24,562 nucleotides of DNA from Bacteroidota bacterium (GCA_023417785.1 JAEZEH010000135.1:1-24562); one strand, 5' to 3'; positions 1-8,582 are shown, numbered from the stretch's first letter. Numbers and translations are program-made. Notes: generated from the letters alone by a model not told the origin.

Positions 1-1109
1 GCATCCCCCTCCGGGCCCACACCAAGAATCGGCAGACCTGTGGCCAGATATTCAAACAGTTTTCCCGGCATATATCCTTCGGCATCTTTGTAGCCTTCCA
101 AAATCAATAGTAAAAGGGTGGAATGATTATACAGATCGATCAGTTTTTTATGTGGAACGGTAGGGGTAAAAACGGTAATCTCCCGGAGCAATGGATCGCT
201 TTCCACAAATGCCCTGAATCCGGAGTCTACTTCTCCTGTAAAGTCTACGATTACATTACCGTGAAACTCGCTGTCATTTATGGCAATTTCTTTCAGTGCC
301 CGCATGAATGGTCGTGGATCACATTTTTCGTTAACGATACCCACATGCCTTATGACGAATTTTGACGTTCTCTGGGGCGCGAGTTCCAGGAAATCGCTTT
401 CGTCATAACCATTGGTAAGCAGATGAACTTTACGCCCGGAAAGAATCTCAAAACGCTTCACATAAAACGGCGTGACAGTAGTAATAATATCGGCGGTCTT
501 AAGGACACGGGATTCCAGTCGCTTATGCATCCGTCGGCCGAGCTTGCTAACTTTCAGGGTATCGAGAAATCCCCACTCACTCCACGGATCTCTGAAGTCG
601 GCCATCCATTTAAGCTGCAGGTTCTTTCGTCTGAGGTGATAACCAATCATGTGAACGCTATGCGGCGGACCTGTCGTGATAATGGTATTGATTTCGTTGT
701 CGCGAATAAAATCGTGCAAAAATTTTACAGACGGTTTAACCCAGAAGACACGCGGATCAGGGATTAGCAGATTTCCCCGCATCCAGGTTGTCACATCTTT
801 GAACAGGCCACCTTTTTGGCCGGGCCCAACATCGGCGGGTTTGTTCCCTTTCTGACCAAATGCCCCGCCCACACGATAAAAAATACCATATGGTTCCCAG
901 ATAGGAAAATGGATCACTTCGGCTTCCGCAGGAACGTCCTTCATCAGCGAGTCGTCGCGCAAATCGAATGAAGGATTTTCAGGAGTGAATACATAGGGAG
1001 TCACCCCGAGCTGCGGTAAATACTTCACGAATTTGAGCCAGCGTTGCACACCGCTTCCACCGGATGGTGGCCAATAATAGGTGATGATCAATACTTTCTT
1101 TTCGCTCAC
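1..1109 (-). CDS. GT4-type glycosyltransferase, 3' end cut by window edge
   Basis: Open frame read from a GTG at 1109 to the left edge, 369 codons without a stop. An in-frame TAA lies 8 codons upstream, and no other start codon lies between. The N-terminus VSEKKVLIITYYWPPSGGSG is the usual glycine-rich opening of GT-B glycosyltransferases. Further landmarks are TTGPPHS near residue 146, DFRDPWSEWG near 171, a Rossmann-like start to the second domain (FVIRHVGIVNEK near 251) and the donor-site stretch GYMPGKLFEYLATGLPIL near 345. These fit the Bacteroidota group of GT4-like enzymes that transfer sugars from nucleotide donors in surface polysaccharide synthesis. The real acceptor and sugar cannot be read. 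It lies 37 bp downstream of miaA on the same strand and may be cotranscribed. The last 20-60 residues are probably missing beyond position 1. Confidence 0.85.
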   Translation of the reverse strand, partial: MSEKKVLIITYYWPPSGGSGVQRWLKFVKYLPQLGVTPYVFTPENPSFDLRDDSLMKDVPAEAEVIHFPIWEPYGIFYRVGGAFGQKGNKPADVGPGQKGGLFKDVTTWMRGNLLIPDPRVFWVKPSVKFLHDFIRDNEINTIITTGPPHSVHMIGYHLRRKNLQLKWMADFRDPWSEWGFLDTLKVSKLGRRMHKRLESRVLKTADIITTVTPFYVKRFEILSGRKVHLLTNGYDESDFLELAPQRTSKFVIRHVGIVNEKCDPRPFMRALKEIAINDSEFHGNVIVDFTGEVDSGFRAFVESDPLLREITVFTPTVPHKKLIDLYNHSTLLLLILEGYKDAEGYMPGKLFEYLATGLPILGVGPEGD

Positions 1110-1146
1110 GTTGGAAGATTCTGCGCAATATTAAAAGGTTCCGGCT

Positions 1147-2070
1147 TCAATTCCTTGTTTCACGGGCAATGAACTCGATGATCGCATCGGTGTTGTGCGG
1201 CGAATACCATGTTACCCGCGGATCACGGCGGAACCAGGTAAGCTGACGTTTCGCATAACGCCTCGAATTACGCTTCAGCAAACGTATAGCTTCTTCACGA
1301 TCGTACATGCCGTCGAAATACCCAAAGATTTCCTGGTAGCCTACGGTCTGCAGCGCATTCAAATGCTTCAATGGGCAGAATTCCCGCGCCTCCTCGAAAA
1401 GTCCCTCCTCGATCATGGCATCCATGCGTTCGTTGATCCGCTGAAACAGCTCTTCCCGTGGCAAATCAAGACCGATCATAATCACATCAAAGGGATGTTC
1501 CCGCGAGGATTTATTCTGCCGGAAGCTGGCGATGGAATTACCGGTCCCTATCTTCACCTCCAGGGCACGCATTAACCGCTGGGGGTTGTTTTGATCTATC
1601 AATTGAAAATGTTCCGGATCAAGGGCCCGCATCCTATCCTGCAGCCATGTTAGCCCGGAGGTTTGATATTGTGCCAGAATATCTTCCCGCACACCAGGTG
1701 GAATGTCCGGGATTTCATCGAAGCCATCAAGGACCGCCTTGACATAAAGTCCCGAGCCGCCACACAATACGACGAACCGATGCTGGGTGAACAGGTTATT
1801 GATTACCGTCAACGCCTCTGTTCCGAAGGCAGCCGCATCCAGGGGATCATGAATGGAGTGAGTGTTTATCAGATGGTGGTGTGCCTCAGCCAACTCTGTT
1901 GGCGAAGGCTTGGCGGTACCGATCTGCAGTTCGCGGAATACCTGGCGGGAATCCGCCGACACGATTTCAGTATCAAAGTGCCGGGCCACCTCGATTGCCA
2001 GCGACGTCTTGCCCACCGCAGTTGGCCCGACGATTACGATAAGCGTTTTCCGGAATGACACTTCTTGCAT
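1147..2070 (-). CDS. miaA: tRNA dimethylallyltransferase MiaA
   Basis: Transfers a dimethylallyl group from DMAPP to N6 of A37 in tRNAs reading UNN codons. The P-loop GPTAVGKTS lies at residues 15-23, followed by the family motifs SADSRQVF (catalytic Asp) and IGTAKPS. Later motifs are LCGGSGLYVKAVLDG, NPQRLMRALEV and the C-terminal LQTVGYQEIFGYFDG and RRYAKRQLTWFRRD. The length of 307 residues is normal and all catalytic motifs are intact. I chose the ATG at 2070; the same frame also has a TTG three codons upstream at 2079. It is followed after 37 bp by the glycosyltransferase gene, and is divergent from the small gene at 2206. Identification is secure. Confidence 0.97.
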   Translation of the reverse strand: MQEVSFRKTLIVIVGPTAVGKTSLAIEVARHFDTEIVSADSRQVFRELQIGTAKPSPTELAEAHHHLINTHSIHDPLDAAAFGTEALTVINNLFTQHRFVVLCGGSGLYVKAVLDGFDEIPDIPPGVREDILAQYQTSGLTWLQDRMRALDPEHFQLIDQNNPQRLMRALEVKIGTGNSIASFRQNKSSREHPFDVIMIGLDLPREELFQRINERMDAMIEEGLFEEAREFCPLKHLNALQTVGYQEIFGYFDGMYDREEAIRLLKRNSRRYAKRQLTWFRRDPRVTWYSPHNTDAIIEFIARETRN

Positions 2071-2115
2071 TTGCTGCAAAATACCACATTCCGGCGCAGT
2101 AAAATCAACGTGCTT

Positions 2116-2144
2116 TTTGCTCTTTTTTGGTGTTTTAATATTTG
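2116..2144 (+). promoter_or_regulatory. Possible Bacteroidota-type promoter
   Basis: TTTG at 2116-2119 and TAATATTTG at 2136-2144 are separated by about 16 bp. This resembles the Bacteroidota -33 TTTG / -7 TAnnTTTG pair, but with one extra base inside the -7 element and a short spacer. It lies about 60 bp before the gene at 2206, in the miaA-divergent gap. Weak evidence from pattern only. Confidence 0.3.
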
Positions 2145-2205
2145 AAGACCGGCTCAGGGAATTCGAACGAGGATTATTAACTTTCGGACCGGAAAACCGC
2201 AGATC

Positions 2206-2481
2206 ATGATTAAATACACTGTTTCGTTTCTTACCAAACTCGAGGATTTGATCGCCGAATCCGACTACACACTCCGTTATGAGAAAGGAAATTTCAAGTC
2301 GGGATATTGCCTGCTGAAAGATCAGAAGATCATGATAATCAACAAGTTCTTCACTACGGAAGGAAAAATAAACGCGCTGCTCGAAATTCTTAAAGGAGTG
2401 AAACTCGATCCGACCCGTTTTACGGAAAAAAGTGCAAAATTGTACGAAGAACTCTTACAACATCAATCTGAAGCGGCTTGA
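2206..2481 (+). CDS. Small conserved hypothetical protein
   Basis: A 91-residue soluble protein from an ATG at 2206, with no signal peptide or membrane segment. It is rich in Lys, Glu and Leu and opens MIKYTVSFLTKLEDLIAESD. I do not recognise a named domain. Its reality is supported by its position: it fills the space after the miaA divergence, and its stop TGA overlaps the TTG start of the metallo-hydrolase in the sequence TTGA (2478-2481), an arrangement that suggests translational coupling. The alternating pattern (KSGYCLLKDQKIMIINKFFT) suggests two to three beta strands followed by helices. Function unknown; it may act with the hydrolase downstream. Confidence 0.75.
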   Translation: MIKYTVSFLTKLEDLIAESDYTLRYEKGNFKSGYCLLKDQKIMIINKFFTTEGKINALLEILKGVKLDPTRFTEKSAKLYEELLQHQSEAA

Positions 2482-3245
2482 CCATAACGTTTCTTGGTAC
2501 GGGAACCTCTCAGGGTGTTCCGGTCATTGGCTGCGAATGCGAAGTCTGCCGCTCCCTTGATTTCCGTGACAAGCGCCTCCGCACCTCAATACATCTGGAA
2601 ATTAATGGCAAGAGCTTCGTCATAGATACTGGACCTGATTTTCGTACCCAGATGCTCCGTGAAAATATTGCGCGTATCGATGCCGTGATATTTACTCATG
2701 CGCACCGCGATCACACCGGAGGGCTTGACGATGTCCGGGCATATAATTTCAAGCAACAGATGGATATGCCCGTCTATGGCAGCGAAGCCACCCTTCAACA
2801 ATTGCAGGGGGACTTCTCCTATGCCTTTGAGAAACACGCTTATCCGGGTATACCCCGGCTACAATTAAACGAAATTAACGATCAACCCTTCGAGATCAAC
2901 GGGATACCGGTTCTGCCTCTCCCGGTGATGCATTTGAAAATGCCGGTTTTCGGTTTTCGGTTCGGGAACTTCAGTTATATCACCGATGCTAACTTCATCT
3001 CCGGAGAAACCCTGGAACGATTGCAGGGCACCGAGATACTGGTACTTAATGCACTTCAGCGTGAATGGCACATTTCCCATTTCAGTCTGCAGGAGGCACT
3101 TGATATTGTTGAGGCCATCAAACCAGGGAATACCTATTTCACGCACATCAGCCACCGCCTCGGGTTACACCGTGACGTTTCAACGGAATTACCTGAAAAC
3201 GTCTGGCTCGCATTTGACGGACTGCAAATTGAAACCAGCTTCTGA
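2478..3245 (+). CDS. MBL-fold metallo-hydrolase, PhnP-like
   Basis: A 255-residue metallo-beta-lactamase-fold phosphodiesterase. The metal motif THAHRDH (His74, His76, Asp78, His79) is intact, and further ligands are likely at VMHLKMPVFG, ITDANF and THISHRLG. The N-terminus carries GCECEVCRS with Cys19, Cys21 and Cys24; in the PhnP family such a cysteine cluster binds a structural zinc. PhnP hydrolyses ribosyl cyclic phosphates in C-P lyase pathways, but no C-P lyase genes are visible here, so the real substrate is open. The start is TTG at 2478, overlapping the previous stop by two bases; the sequence MTITFLGTGTSQGVPVIG is the expected first strand, so no other start makes sense. Probably cotranscribed with the genes on both sides. 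Confidence 0.9.
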   Translation: MTITFLGTGTSQGVPVIGCECEVCRSLDFRDKRLRTSIHLEINGKSFVIDTGPDFRTQMLRENIARIDAVIFTHAHRDHTGGLDDVRAYNFKQQMDMPVYGSEATLQQLQGDFSYAFEKHAYPGIPRLQLNEINDQPFEINGIPVLPLPVMHLKMPVFGFRFGNFSYITDANFISGETLERLQGTEILVLNALQREWHISHFSLQEALDIVEAIKPGNTYFTHISHRLGLHRDVSTELPENVWLAFDGLQIETSF

Positions 3246-3288
3246 TTCCGGAATATTTGCGTACTTCGCCTATTGACCTGTCAGTCCC

Positions 3289-4848
3289 GTGCATAACAAC
3301 TTCTTTTTTCTCGCGAAGCTTACCCAAACATTGCAAGATGTCTTGACTGGTACGATCATTTCAGAATGCTTCTCCCAAAACAAAGACGAGTTGGTTATTC
3401 GGTTTGAAACACACCGTGAACCTTTTTTCGTCAAAGCAAGTCTTGGTGCGGGCTATTCACACCTGTCGTTTCCATCAACGTTTCAGCGGGCAAGAAAAAA
3501 CAGCGTCGACCTCTTTGCCGAAATCATCGGATACCGCGTGCTTGGAATAAGACAGTTTGCCAACGAACGAAGCTTTGCGCTTCTTCTTGAAGAACATAAA
3601 TCACTATTATTCCAAATGCATGGCAACCGAAGCAACATCGTCAGCCTTGAGGGAACGGAAGTTGTCAGATCATTCAGAAGTAACGTTACCGTTACACGCG
3701 ACATAGTATTGGACCAACTTGACCGTGAAATCGACTGGACCTTTGAAACGTTTCTTCAATACATCGGCGACCTGGCGAAAGTGTACTTCACTTTTGGAAA
3801 AGTAGTATGGCTTTACCTTAACGAAAACGGGTTTTCCGAAATGAATCCGGATGACAAATGGAAACTGCTTCAGAACACGCTAACAATCCTGCGAAACCCG
3901 TCTTATTGTATTGTCCACATCAAAGGAACACCTCATCTGAGCCTGCTGCCTTTCCAGGAAAGCGAAAAACTTACCGGAGATGAAATTGAAATTGCCAATG
4001 CGTTCTTCTCCGTGTTTACGCGTTTGTCAGGCCTTGAACAGGAAAAGAACCGTCTCACATCAATACTAAATGCTCGTCTCAAAGGAAGCGAAATATATTA
4101 CCAGAAGAATTTCGACAAGCTTGCCACCATCGAGCAGGAACAAAATTACAGACTGTGGGCTGATCTTATCATGGCAAACCTTCATGCCATCCGCCAGGGC
4201 GTTGAATTGGTTTCATTTCCGGATTTCTACCACCCTGATCTCCTTGTAGACATAAAGCTAAAAAAGGATCTTTCGCCGCAGGCCAACGCCGCGTTGTTCT
4301 ATCGAAAGGCCAAGAATCAGCATCTTGAGATCGAACGTATTCAGACATCACTTCAAACCAAGGAGCGTGAGATTGAAAATCTCAAGCGTCAGCTTGAACA
4401 GGTGCGGCAATTTGATGACCTGAAGTCGCTTCGCGGAACCTTCGGCCACCTTCAGACAGTGAAGCAGGAGGAGTCGGATGACCGGCTGCCATACCACGAG
4501 TTTATCTACGCTGGTTTTCGGATACTGGTCGGAAAGAACGCCCAGCAAAACGATGAGCTAACGCTCCGCCATGGTTACAAGGAAGATTTATGGCTTCACG
4601 CTAAAGATGTAGCCGGTTCACATGTGCTGATTAAGTATCAGTCTGGGAAGAAATTTCCGAAAGACGTAATAGAACGGGCTGCCCAACTGGCTGCGTATAA
4701 CTCAAAAAGAAAAACAGAAACGCTTTGTCCGGTGATTGTCACACCGAAGAAGTGGGTAAGAAAGCGGAAAGGCGATCCGGCTGGCGCCATGGTCGTTGAA
4801 CGGGAAGAGGTAATCCTGGTCGAGCCTAAATTGATTTCAGATTTCTGA
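3289..4848 (+). CDS. NFACT family protein (RqcH/Rqc2-like)
   Basis: A 519-residue NFACT protein. The family works on obstructed 50S subunits and recruits tRNA to add C-terminal tails to stalled nascent chains. NFACT-N covers roughly residues 1-250, with FSQNKDELVIRF and HGNRSNIV. A long coiled coil lies near residues 340-390 (RKAKNQHLEIERIQTSLQTK onward). NFACT-R follows, with FRILVGKNAQQNDEL, DLWLHAKDVAGSHVLIKY and CPVIVTPKKWVRKRKGD. The start is GTG at 3289, giving MHNNFFFLAKL, the usual opening of Bacteroidota members. The place where B. subtilis RqcH has the functional Asp97-Arg98 appears to read Glu93-Arg94. It is 43 bp after the hydrolase, same strand. An alternative name is fibronectin-binding-like (FbpA) protein, an older label for the same fold. 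Confidence 0.93.
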   Translation: MHNNFFFLAKLTQTLQDVLTGTIISECFSQNKDELVIRFETHREPFFVKASLGAGYSHLSFPSTFQRARKNSVDLFAEIIGYRVLGIRQFANERSFALLLEEHKSLLFQMHGNRSNIVSLEGTEVVRSFRSNVTVTRDIVLDQLDREIDWTFETFLQYIGDLAKVYFTFGKVVWLYLNENGFSEMNPDDKWKLLQNTLTILRNPSYCIVHIKGTPHLSLLPFQESEKLTGDEIEIANAFFSVFTRLSGLEQEKNRLTSILNARLKGSEIYYQKNFDKLATIEQEQNYRLWADLIMANLHAIRQGVELVSFPDFYHPDLLVDIKLKKDLSPQANAALFYRKAKNQHLEIERIQTSLQTKEREIENLKRQLEQVRQFDDLKSLRGTFGHLQTVKQEESDDRLPYHEFIYAGFRILVGKNAQQNDELTLRHGYKEDLWLHAKDVAGSHVLIKYQSGKKFPKDVIERAAQLAAYNSKRKTETLCPVIVTPKKWVRKRKGDPAGAMVVEREEVILVEPKLISDF

Positions 4849-4864
4849 TTTCTGAAATCTGAAA
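4835..4864. terminator. Bidirectional terminator-like palindrome
   Basis: Perfect 11-bp arms TTTCAGATTTC (4835-4845) and GAAATCTGAAA (4854-4864) flank an 8-base loop. It sits exactly between two convergent genes: the NFACT stop codon is at 4846-4848 inside the loop, and the pyk stop begins at 4865. The stem is AT-rich and has no strong T-run, so termination strength is uncertain. The same core sequence reappears near 22920. Confidence 0.6.
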
Positions 4865-6295
4865 CTATTTCACCACGTTGATCTTGAGCGTATTTGTCCG
4901 GGCCCTTTCATGTATAGGCATGCTCGCCAGGAAGATAAACTTGTCGCCGCTCTGAACGTGTCCTTCCTTCTTCAAAATAGACTCGACATCAGCAATGGTA
5001 TCATCCGTTGACTCGGTCTTGTCGTAGTGATAGGCGCGCGTTCCCCAGACAAGGTTCATTTTATTGATGAGGCTGTTATTGCCTGTGAATACGAAGATGT
5101 TGGCATCTGGCCGGTGAGACGAAGATTTGAAGGCCGTATACCCCGACGAAGTCATTCCAACGATGGCTTTGGCTCCGACATCTTTTGCGAGTTTACACGC
5201 CGCCAGAACGAGGCTATCGTTAACATATATTGGAGAAGCGGCGTCAACCTCGCGGAAGCGGAAGTAGATGCCCGGATTTTTTTCCACCGATGAGATGGTA
5301 CGAACCATACTCCGGATCACTTCGATGGGGTACTTGCCTGCAGCTGTTTCAGCGGAAAGCATGAGGGCATCCGCGCCATCCATTACCGCATTGGCCACAT
5401 CGTTGGTCTCGGCGCGCGTGGGTCTGGGGTTTTCGATCATGCTTTCCATCATCTGCGTAGCGACGATCACAGGTTTCCCCTGACGATTACATTTCTCGAT
5501 AAGCATCTTCTGAACCATAGGGACCTCCTCGAGCCAGATTTCAACGCCCAGGTCGCCCCTGGCTACCATTACCGCATCAGTTGCAGCGATGATATCATCG
5601 ATATTACTCAGTGCTTCCGGCTTCTCGATTTTGGCTACGATTTTGGAGTTTGAATTATTCTTTTCAAGGATTGCGCGCATGGAATGGATATCCGCAGCCT
5701 TTCTCACGAAAGACAGGGCAATCCAGTCAACATCGTTTTTCATTCCGAATTCAAGATCCTTGAGATCCTTGTCGGTTAACGACGGGGCGGAAACTTTGGT
5801 AAAGGGCAGGTTAATTCCCTTGCGTGACTTTAGCGGGCCGCCATAAACTACTTCGGTGACGACTTCATCATCGCGGATTTCCCGTACTTTCAATTCGATC
5901 TTGCCATCATCTACCAGAATGATATCGCCGGTCTTGACGTCTTTGGGGAGTGTCTTATAGGATGTACTGGCAACTTCATTGTTTCCCAGAAGTTCACGGG
6001 TGGTGATGGTAAGTTCCTGGCCTCGTTCGATGACGATATTGGGTTGCATCTCATTAACCCGGATTTTCGGCCCCTGGAGGTCCTGAAGCAACGAAACATT
6101 GGTTCCCAGCTCTTGATTTAATTCTCTGACGAAGTGAATGACTTTCAGGTGATCTTCATGGGAACCATGTGAAAAATTCAGGCGAAAGACATCCACCCCT
6201 TCGTGAATCAATGCCCTGAGCATCTCCTTTGAATTTGATGCAGGGCCTACGGTGGCAACAATCTTCGTCTTGTTGTACGATGATCTTTCTAACAT
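4865..6295 (-). CDS. pyk: Pyruvate kinase
   Basis: Converts phosphoenolpyruvate and ADP to pyruvate and ATP. The 476-residue length is normal. Key sites: DVFRLNFSHG (Arg38, Asn40, Ser42), KIEKPEALSNIDDI with the catalytic Lys, MVARGDLGVE for metal binding, and MMESMIENPRPTRAE of the PK signature region. The C-terminal regulatory-type domain is present (GMTSSGYTAFKSSSHRP). At the position where muscle enzyme has Glu117 (GPEIR), this enzyme has Lys77 (LQGPKIR); in the family Lys there goes with potassium-independent activity. Start at the ATG at 6295 giving MLERSSYNKTKIVATVGPAS. It follows the IPExxxVDY-family gene by 56 bp, a pairing typical of Bacteroidota, and converges on the NFACT gene. 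Confidence 0.98.
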   Translation of the reverse strand: MLERSSYNKTKIVATVGPASNSKEMLRALIHEGVDVFRLNFSHGSHEDHLKVIHFVRELNQELGTNVSLLQDLQGPKIRVNEMQPNIVIERGQELTITTRELLGNNEVASTSYKTLPKDVKTGDIILVDDGKIELKVREIRDDEVVTEVVYGGPLKSRKGINLPFTKVSAPSLTDKDLKDLEFGMKNDVDWIALSFVRKAADIHSMRAILEKNNSNSKIVAKIEKPEALSNIDDIIAATDAVMVARGDLGVEIWLEEVPMVQKMLIEKCNRQGKPVIVATQMMESMIENPRPTRAETNDVANAVMDGADALMLSAETAAGKYPIEVIRSMVRTISSVEKNPGIYFRFREVDAASPIYVNDSLVLAACKLAKDVGAKAIVGMTSSGYTAFKSSSHRPDANIFVFTGNNSLINKMNLVWGTRAYHYDKTESTDDTIADVESILKKEGHVQSGDKFIFLASMPIHERARTNTLKINVVK

Positions 6296-6351
6296 AGATT
6301 TAGGATATGGCGTATTGAGTAGTGTCTAAAAAAAAAGAAAGCAGCATTTGA

Positions 6352-6774
6352 TCAGAAGATAAAATTGGCTTTAGACTTCAGACCGTCCATGGGAATAGTG
6401 CTTACGAGTTGAACAACCGGTAAGGTTTTCAGAGAATCAACAAGCTCCTGATGGGTGTACGGCTCTTTCATGGCTGCCAAAATTATAAAATCAAAGTGAG
6501 GAAATTCAGGTATTAAAAAATACTTTCCGGGTTCATTTTCTGAAGGTCGGTTTTTGAACAGTTTCAAACGATTGTTTGCCGTCTGGTACGCGTAAAAAGG
6601 GAACGATTTTTCCTCGTTATGGCGAAATCCGACCAACAAATCAGGCTGTTTTACCAGATTTACATTGAGTAACCGGTTGATTTCCCAGGCAAGTTTATAG
6701 CCCTTGGCCACGGTGATCAGGCCGAGCAGATCGAAGTCGAATTCGTAGTCTATAATGAGCTTTGTCTTCTTCAT
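6352..6774 (-). CDS. IPExxxVDY family protein
   Basis: A 140-residue protein restricted, to my knowledge, to Bacteroidota and usually next to pyk or rnc. The pattern recognised is the N-terminal DYEFDFDLLGLITVAKGYKL, then LAWEINRLLNVNLVK, a central aromatic FPFYAYQ, and the C-terminal LKSKANFIF. No signal peptide or membrane helix. I start at the ATG at 6774 (MKKTKLIID); a GTG five codons upstream at 6789 is also in frame but adds only MILII. Molecular function is unknown. It probably shares a transcript with pyk, with its promoter in the gap shared with acpP; I could not pick out a clear minus-strand promoter there. Confidence 0.85.
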   Translation of the reverse strand: MKKTKLIIDYEFDFDLLGLITVAKGYKLAWEINRLLNVNLVKQPDLLVGFRHNEEKSFPFYAYQTANNRLKLFKNRPSENEPGKYFLIPEFPHFDFIILAAMKEPYTHQELVDSLKTLPVVQLVSTIPMDGLKSKANFIF

Positions 6775-6937
6775 AATTATGAGAATCACATGGCCGCGTC
6801 AACCAACCCGACGTGTGTTTTCCGACGGTTAAAATAAAGGCTTATTGATGAAAGAACCATCAAATAATTCACGTAATTATGTTGCTAAAGCCTAACGGCC
6901 AGGGCATTAGTGTCAGATTTTACCAAGATCAAAAAAG

Positions 6938-6969
6938 TTTGACAATATTGCCGCAAATCTCTTTCTTTG
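6938..6969 (+). promoter_or_regulatory. Promoter of acpP
   Basis: TTTGACA begins at 6938 and TTTCTTTG occupies 6962-6969; 20 bp separate the TTTG from the -7 box. This closely fits the Bacteroidota consensus TTTG - about 20 bp - TAnnTTTG with one mismatch. The predicted transcript would start near 6974-6976, leaving a leader of about 27 bases before the acpP ATG at 7002. Confidence 0.6.
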
Positions 6970-7001
6970 CACTGATTTTTAAATCACTAAACATTAAAAA
7001 C

Positions 7002-7241
7002 ATGTCTGAAATTGCACAAAAGGTAAAACAGATCATCATCGAAAAACTTGGCGTTGAAGAATCTGAAGTTACTCCTGAGGCCAGCTTCACAAACGATCTT
7101 GGCGCTGACTCTCTTGACACCGTAGAACTTATCATGGAGTTCGAAAAAGAATTCAACATTTCTATTCCAGACGACCAGGCGGAAAACATCTCGACTGTTG
7201 GCCAGGCGATTTCATATCTGGAGCAGAATGTAAAGAAATAA
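7002..7241 (+). CDS. acpP: Acyl carrier protein
   Basis: A 79-residue type II fatty-acid-synthesis carrier. The DSL motif (Asp36-Ser37-Leu38) holds the Ser to which 4'-phosphopantetheine is attached. Helix 1 (SEIAQKVKQIIIEKLGVEES), the acidic recognition helix DSLDTVELIMEFEKEF and the C-terminal helix TVGQAISYLEQNVKK are all present. An in-frame extension upstream to 6879 exists, but it overlaps the promoter, and the ATG at 7002 gives the usual MSEIAQKVK start. It carries acyl intermediates for FabF encoded 36 bp downstream. Confidence 0.98.
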   Translation: MSEIAQKVKQIIIEKLGVEESEVTPEASFTNDLGADSLDTVELIMEFEKEFNISIPDDQAENISTVGQAISYLEQNVKK

Positions 7242-7277
7242 TTGATCACTGCCCCACTACACCCCATCTCATCACAC

Positions 7278-8531
7278 ATGCAATTGAAGCGAGTAGTCGT
7301 TACAGGACTTGGTGCACTTACGCCGATAGGAAATACTCTTAAGGAATATTGGGAAAGTCTGAAGAACGGCAAAAGCGGCGCAGCTCCGATCACACGCTTC
7401 GATGCAACCCTTTTTAAAACCAAGTTTGCCTGCGAATTAAAGGACTTCGAGATTGGCAATTACCTGGACCGAAAGGAGGCACGTAAAATGGACCCTTTCG
7501 CCCAGTACGCCATGGTGGCTGTCGATGAGGCTATAAAAGATTCCAACCTCCCTTTGTCTGAACTCAATCCCAACCGCGTTGGCGTAATCTGGGGATCAGG
7601 TATAGGGGGGTTACTAACATTTCAGGAAGAAATGAAGTCGTATACGCGGGGTGACGGAACGCCGCGATTTAATCCCTTCTTCATTCCCAAGATGATCCCT
7701 GACCTGAGTGCAGGCCATATCTCAATCAAGTACGGTTTCCGGGGGCCGAACTATGTTACCGTCTCAGCTTGTGCTTCCTCTACCAACGCGCTTTATGATG
7801 CGTTCACGTTCCTTCGACTCGGCAAGGCCGACATTATCGTGTCTGGTGGATCGGAGGCAGCGGTATGCGAAGCGGGTGTAGGCGGCTTCAACGCACTGAA
7901 GGCACTTTCGGAGCGAAACGACTCGCCAACCACCGCGTCCCGTCCGTACGACAAGGATCGCGATGGCTTTGTGCTCGGCGAAGGCGCCGGTGCTCTGATT
8001 CTCGAAGAATACGAACACGCCAAGCGCCGTGGTGCCAGAATTTATGCCGAGATCATCGGCGGTGGCATGTCTGCCGACGCCTATCATATCACCGCTCCAC
8101 ATCCCGACGGGGCCGGTATCATTCAAGTCATGTACAATGCACTTGAAGACGCAGGCATCAATTCCCAGGACGTTGATTATATCAATACTCACGGTACGTC
8201 AACTCCGCTGGGAGACATCGGTGAGATTAAAGCCATTCAAAAGGTTTTTGGTGACCAGGCTTATAAGATGAACATCAGCTCTACCAAGTCGATGACCGGA
8301 CACCTGCTGGGCGCAGCCGGAGCGATTGAAAGTATTGCTTGTATCATGGCAATCAACCAATCTGTAATACCGCCCACAATAAACCATTTCGAGGACGATC
8401 CGGATCTCGATCCGCAGCTTAACATGACCTTTAACAGCGCCCAACAGCGAGAAGTAAATGTCGCCCTTAGCAACACCTTCGGTTTCGGCGGCCATAACTT
8501 CTCGGTGATCTTCCGCAAAATTCAGGACTAA
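7278..8531 (+). CDS. fabF: Beta-ketoacyl-ACP synthase II
   Basis: Elongating condensing enzyme of type II fatty-acid synthesis, using malonyl-ACP; 417 residues. Catalytic triad Cys-His-His is seen as VSACASSTN (Cys165), NTHGTSTPLGD (His305) and GHLLGAAGAIE (His342). The C-terminal GFGGHN loop is present. I start at the ATG at 7278 (MQLKRVVVTGLGALTPIGN); an in-frame TTG at 7242 immediately after the acpP stop would add an unlikely 12-residue tail. The acpP-fabF-rnc order is common in this phylum. Confidence 0.98.
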   Translation: MQLKRVVVTGLGALTPIGNTLKEYWESLKNGKSGAAPITRFDATLFKTKFACELKDFEIGNYLDRKEARKMDPFAQYAMVAVDEAIKDSNLPLSELNPNRVGVIWGSGIGGLLTFQEEMKSYTRGDGTPRFNPFFIPKMIPDLSAGHISIKYGFRGPNYVTVSACASSTNALYDAFTFLRLGKADIIVSGGSEAAVCEAGVGGFNALKALSERNDSPTTASRPYDKDRDGFVLGEGAGALILEEYEHAKRRGARIYAEIIGGGMSADAYHITAPHPDGAGIIQVMYNALEDAGINSQDVDYINTHGTSTPLGDIGEIKAIQKVFGDQAYKMNISSTKSMTGHLLGAAGAIESIACIMAINQSVIPPTINHFEDDPDLDPQLNMTFNSAQQREVNVALSNTFGFGGHNFSVIFRKIQD

Positions 8532-8582
8532 ACGTCGGTGCTACCTCCTCGCGTATATAACGTAGCCGCTGTACTAAACCGA

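Noticed and set aside
123..767. Two plus-strand open frames in the first 800 bases.
   Set aside because: Both lie opposite the continuous minus-strand glycosyltransferase frame (1-1109), which has clear family motifs; the plus-strand translations look like nothing known.
6929..7459. A 176-codon minus-strand frame across acpP and the start of fabF.
   Set aside because: It is antisense to two certain genes and the acpP promoter, and its Ser-rich, Phe-rich composition is typical of a shadow frame.
7764..8192. A 142-codon minus-strand frame inside fabF.
   Set aside because: Opposite highly conserved fabF coding sequence; no recognisable domain or start context.
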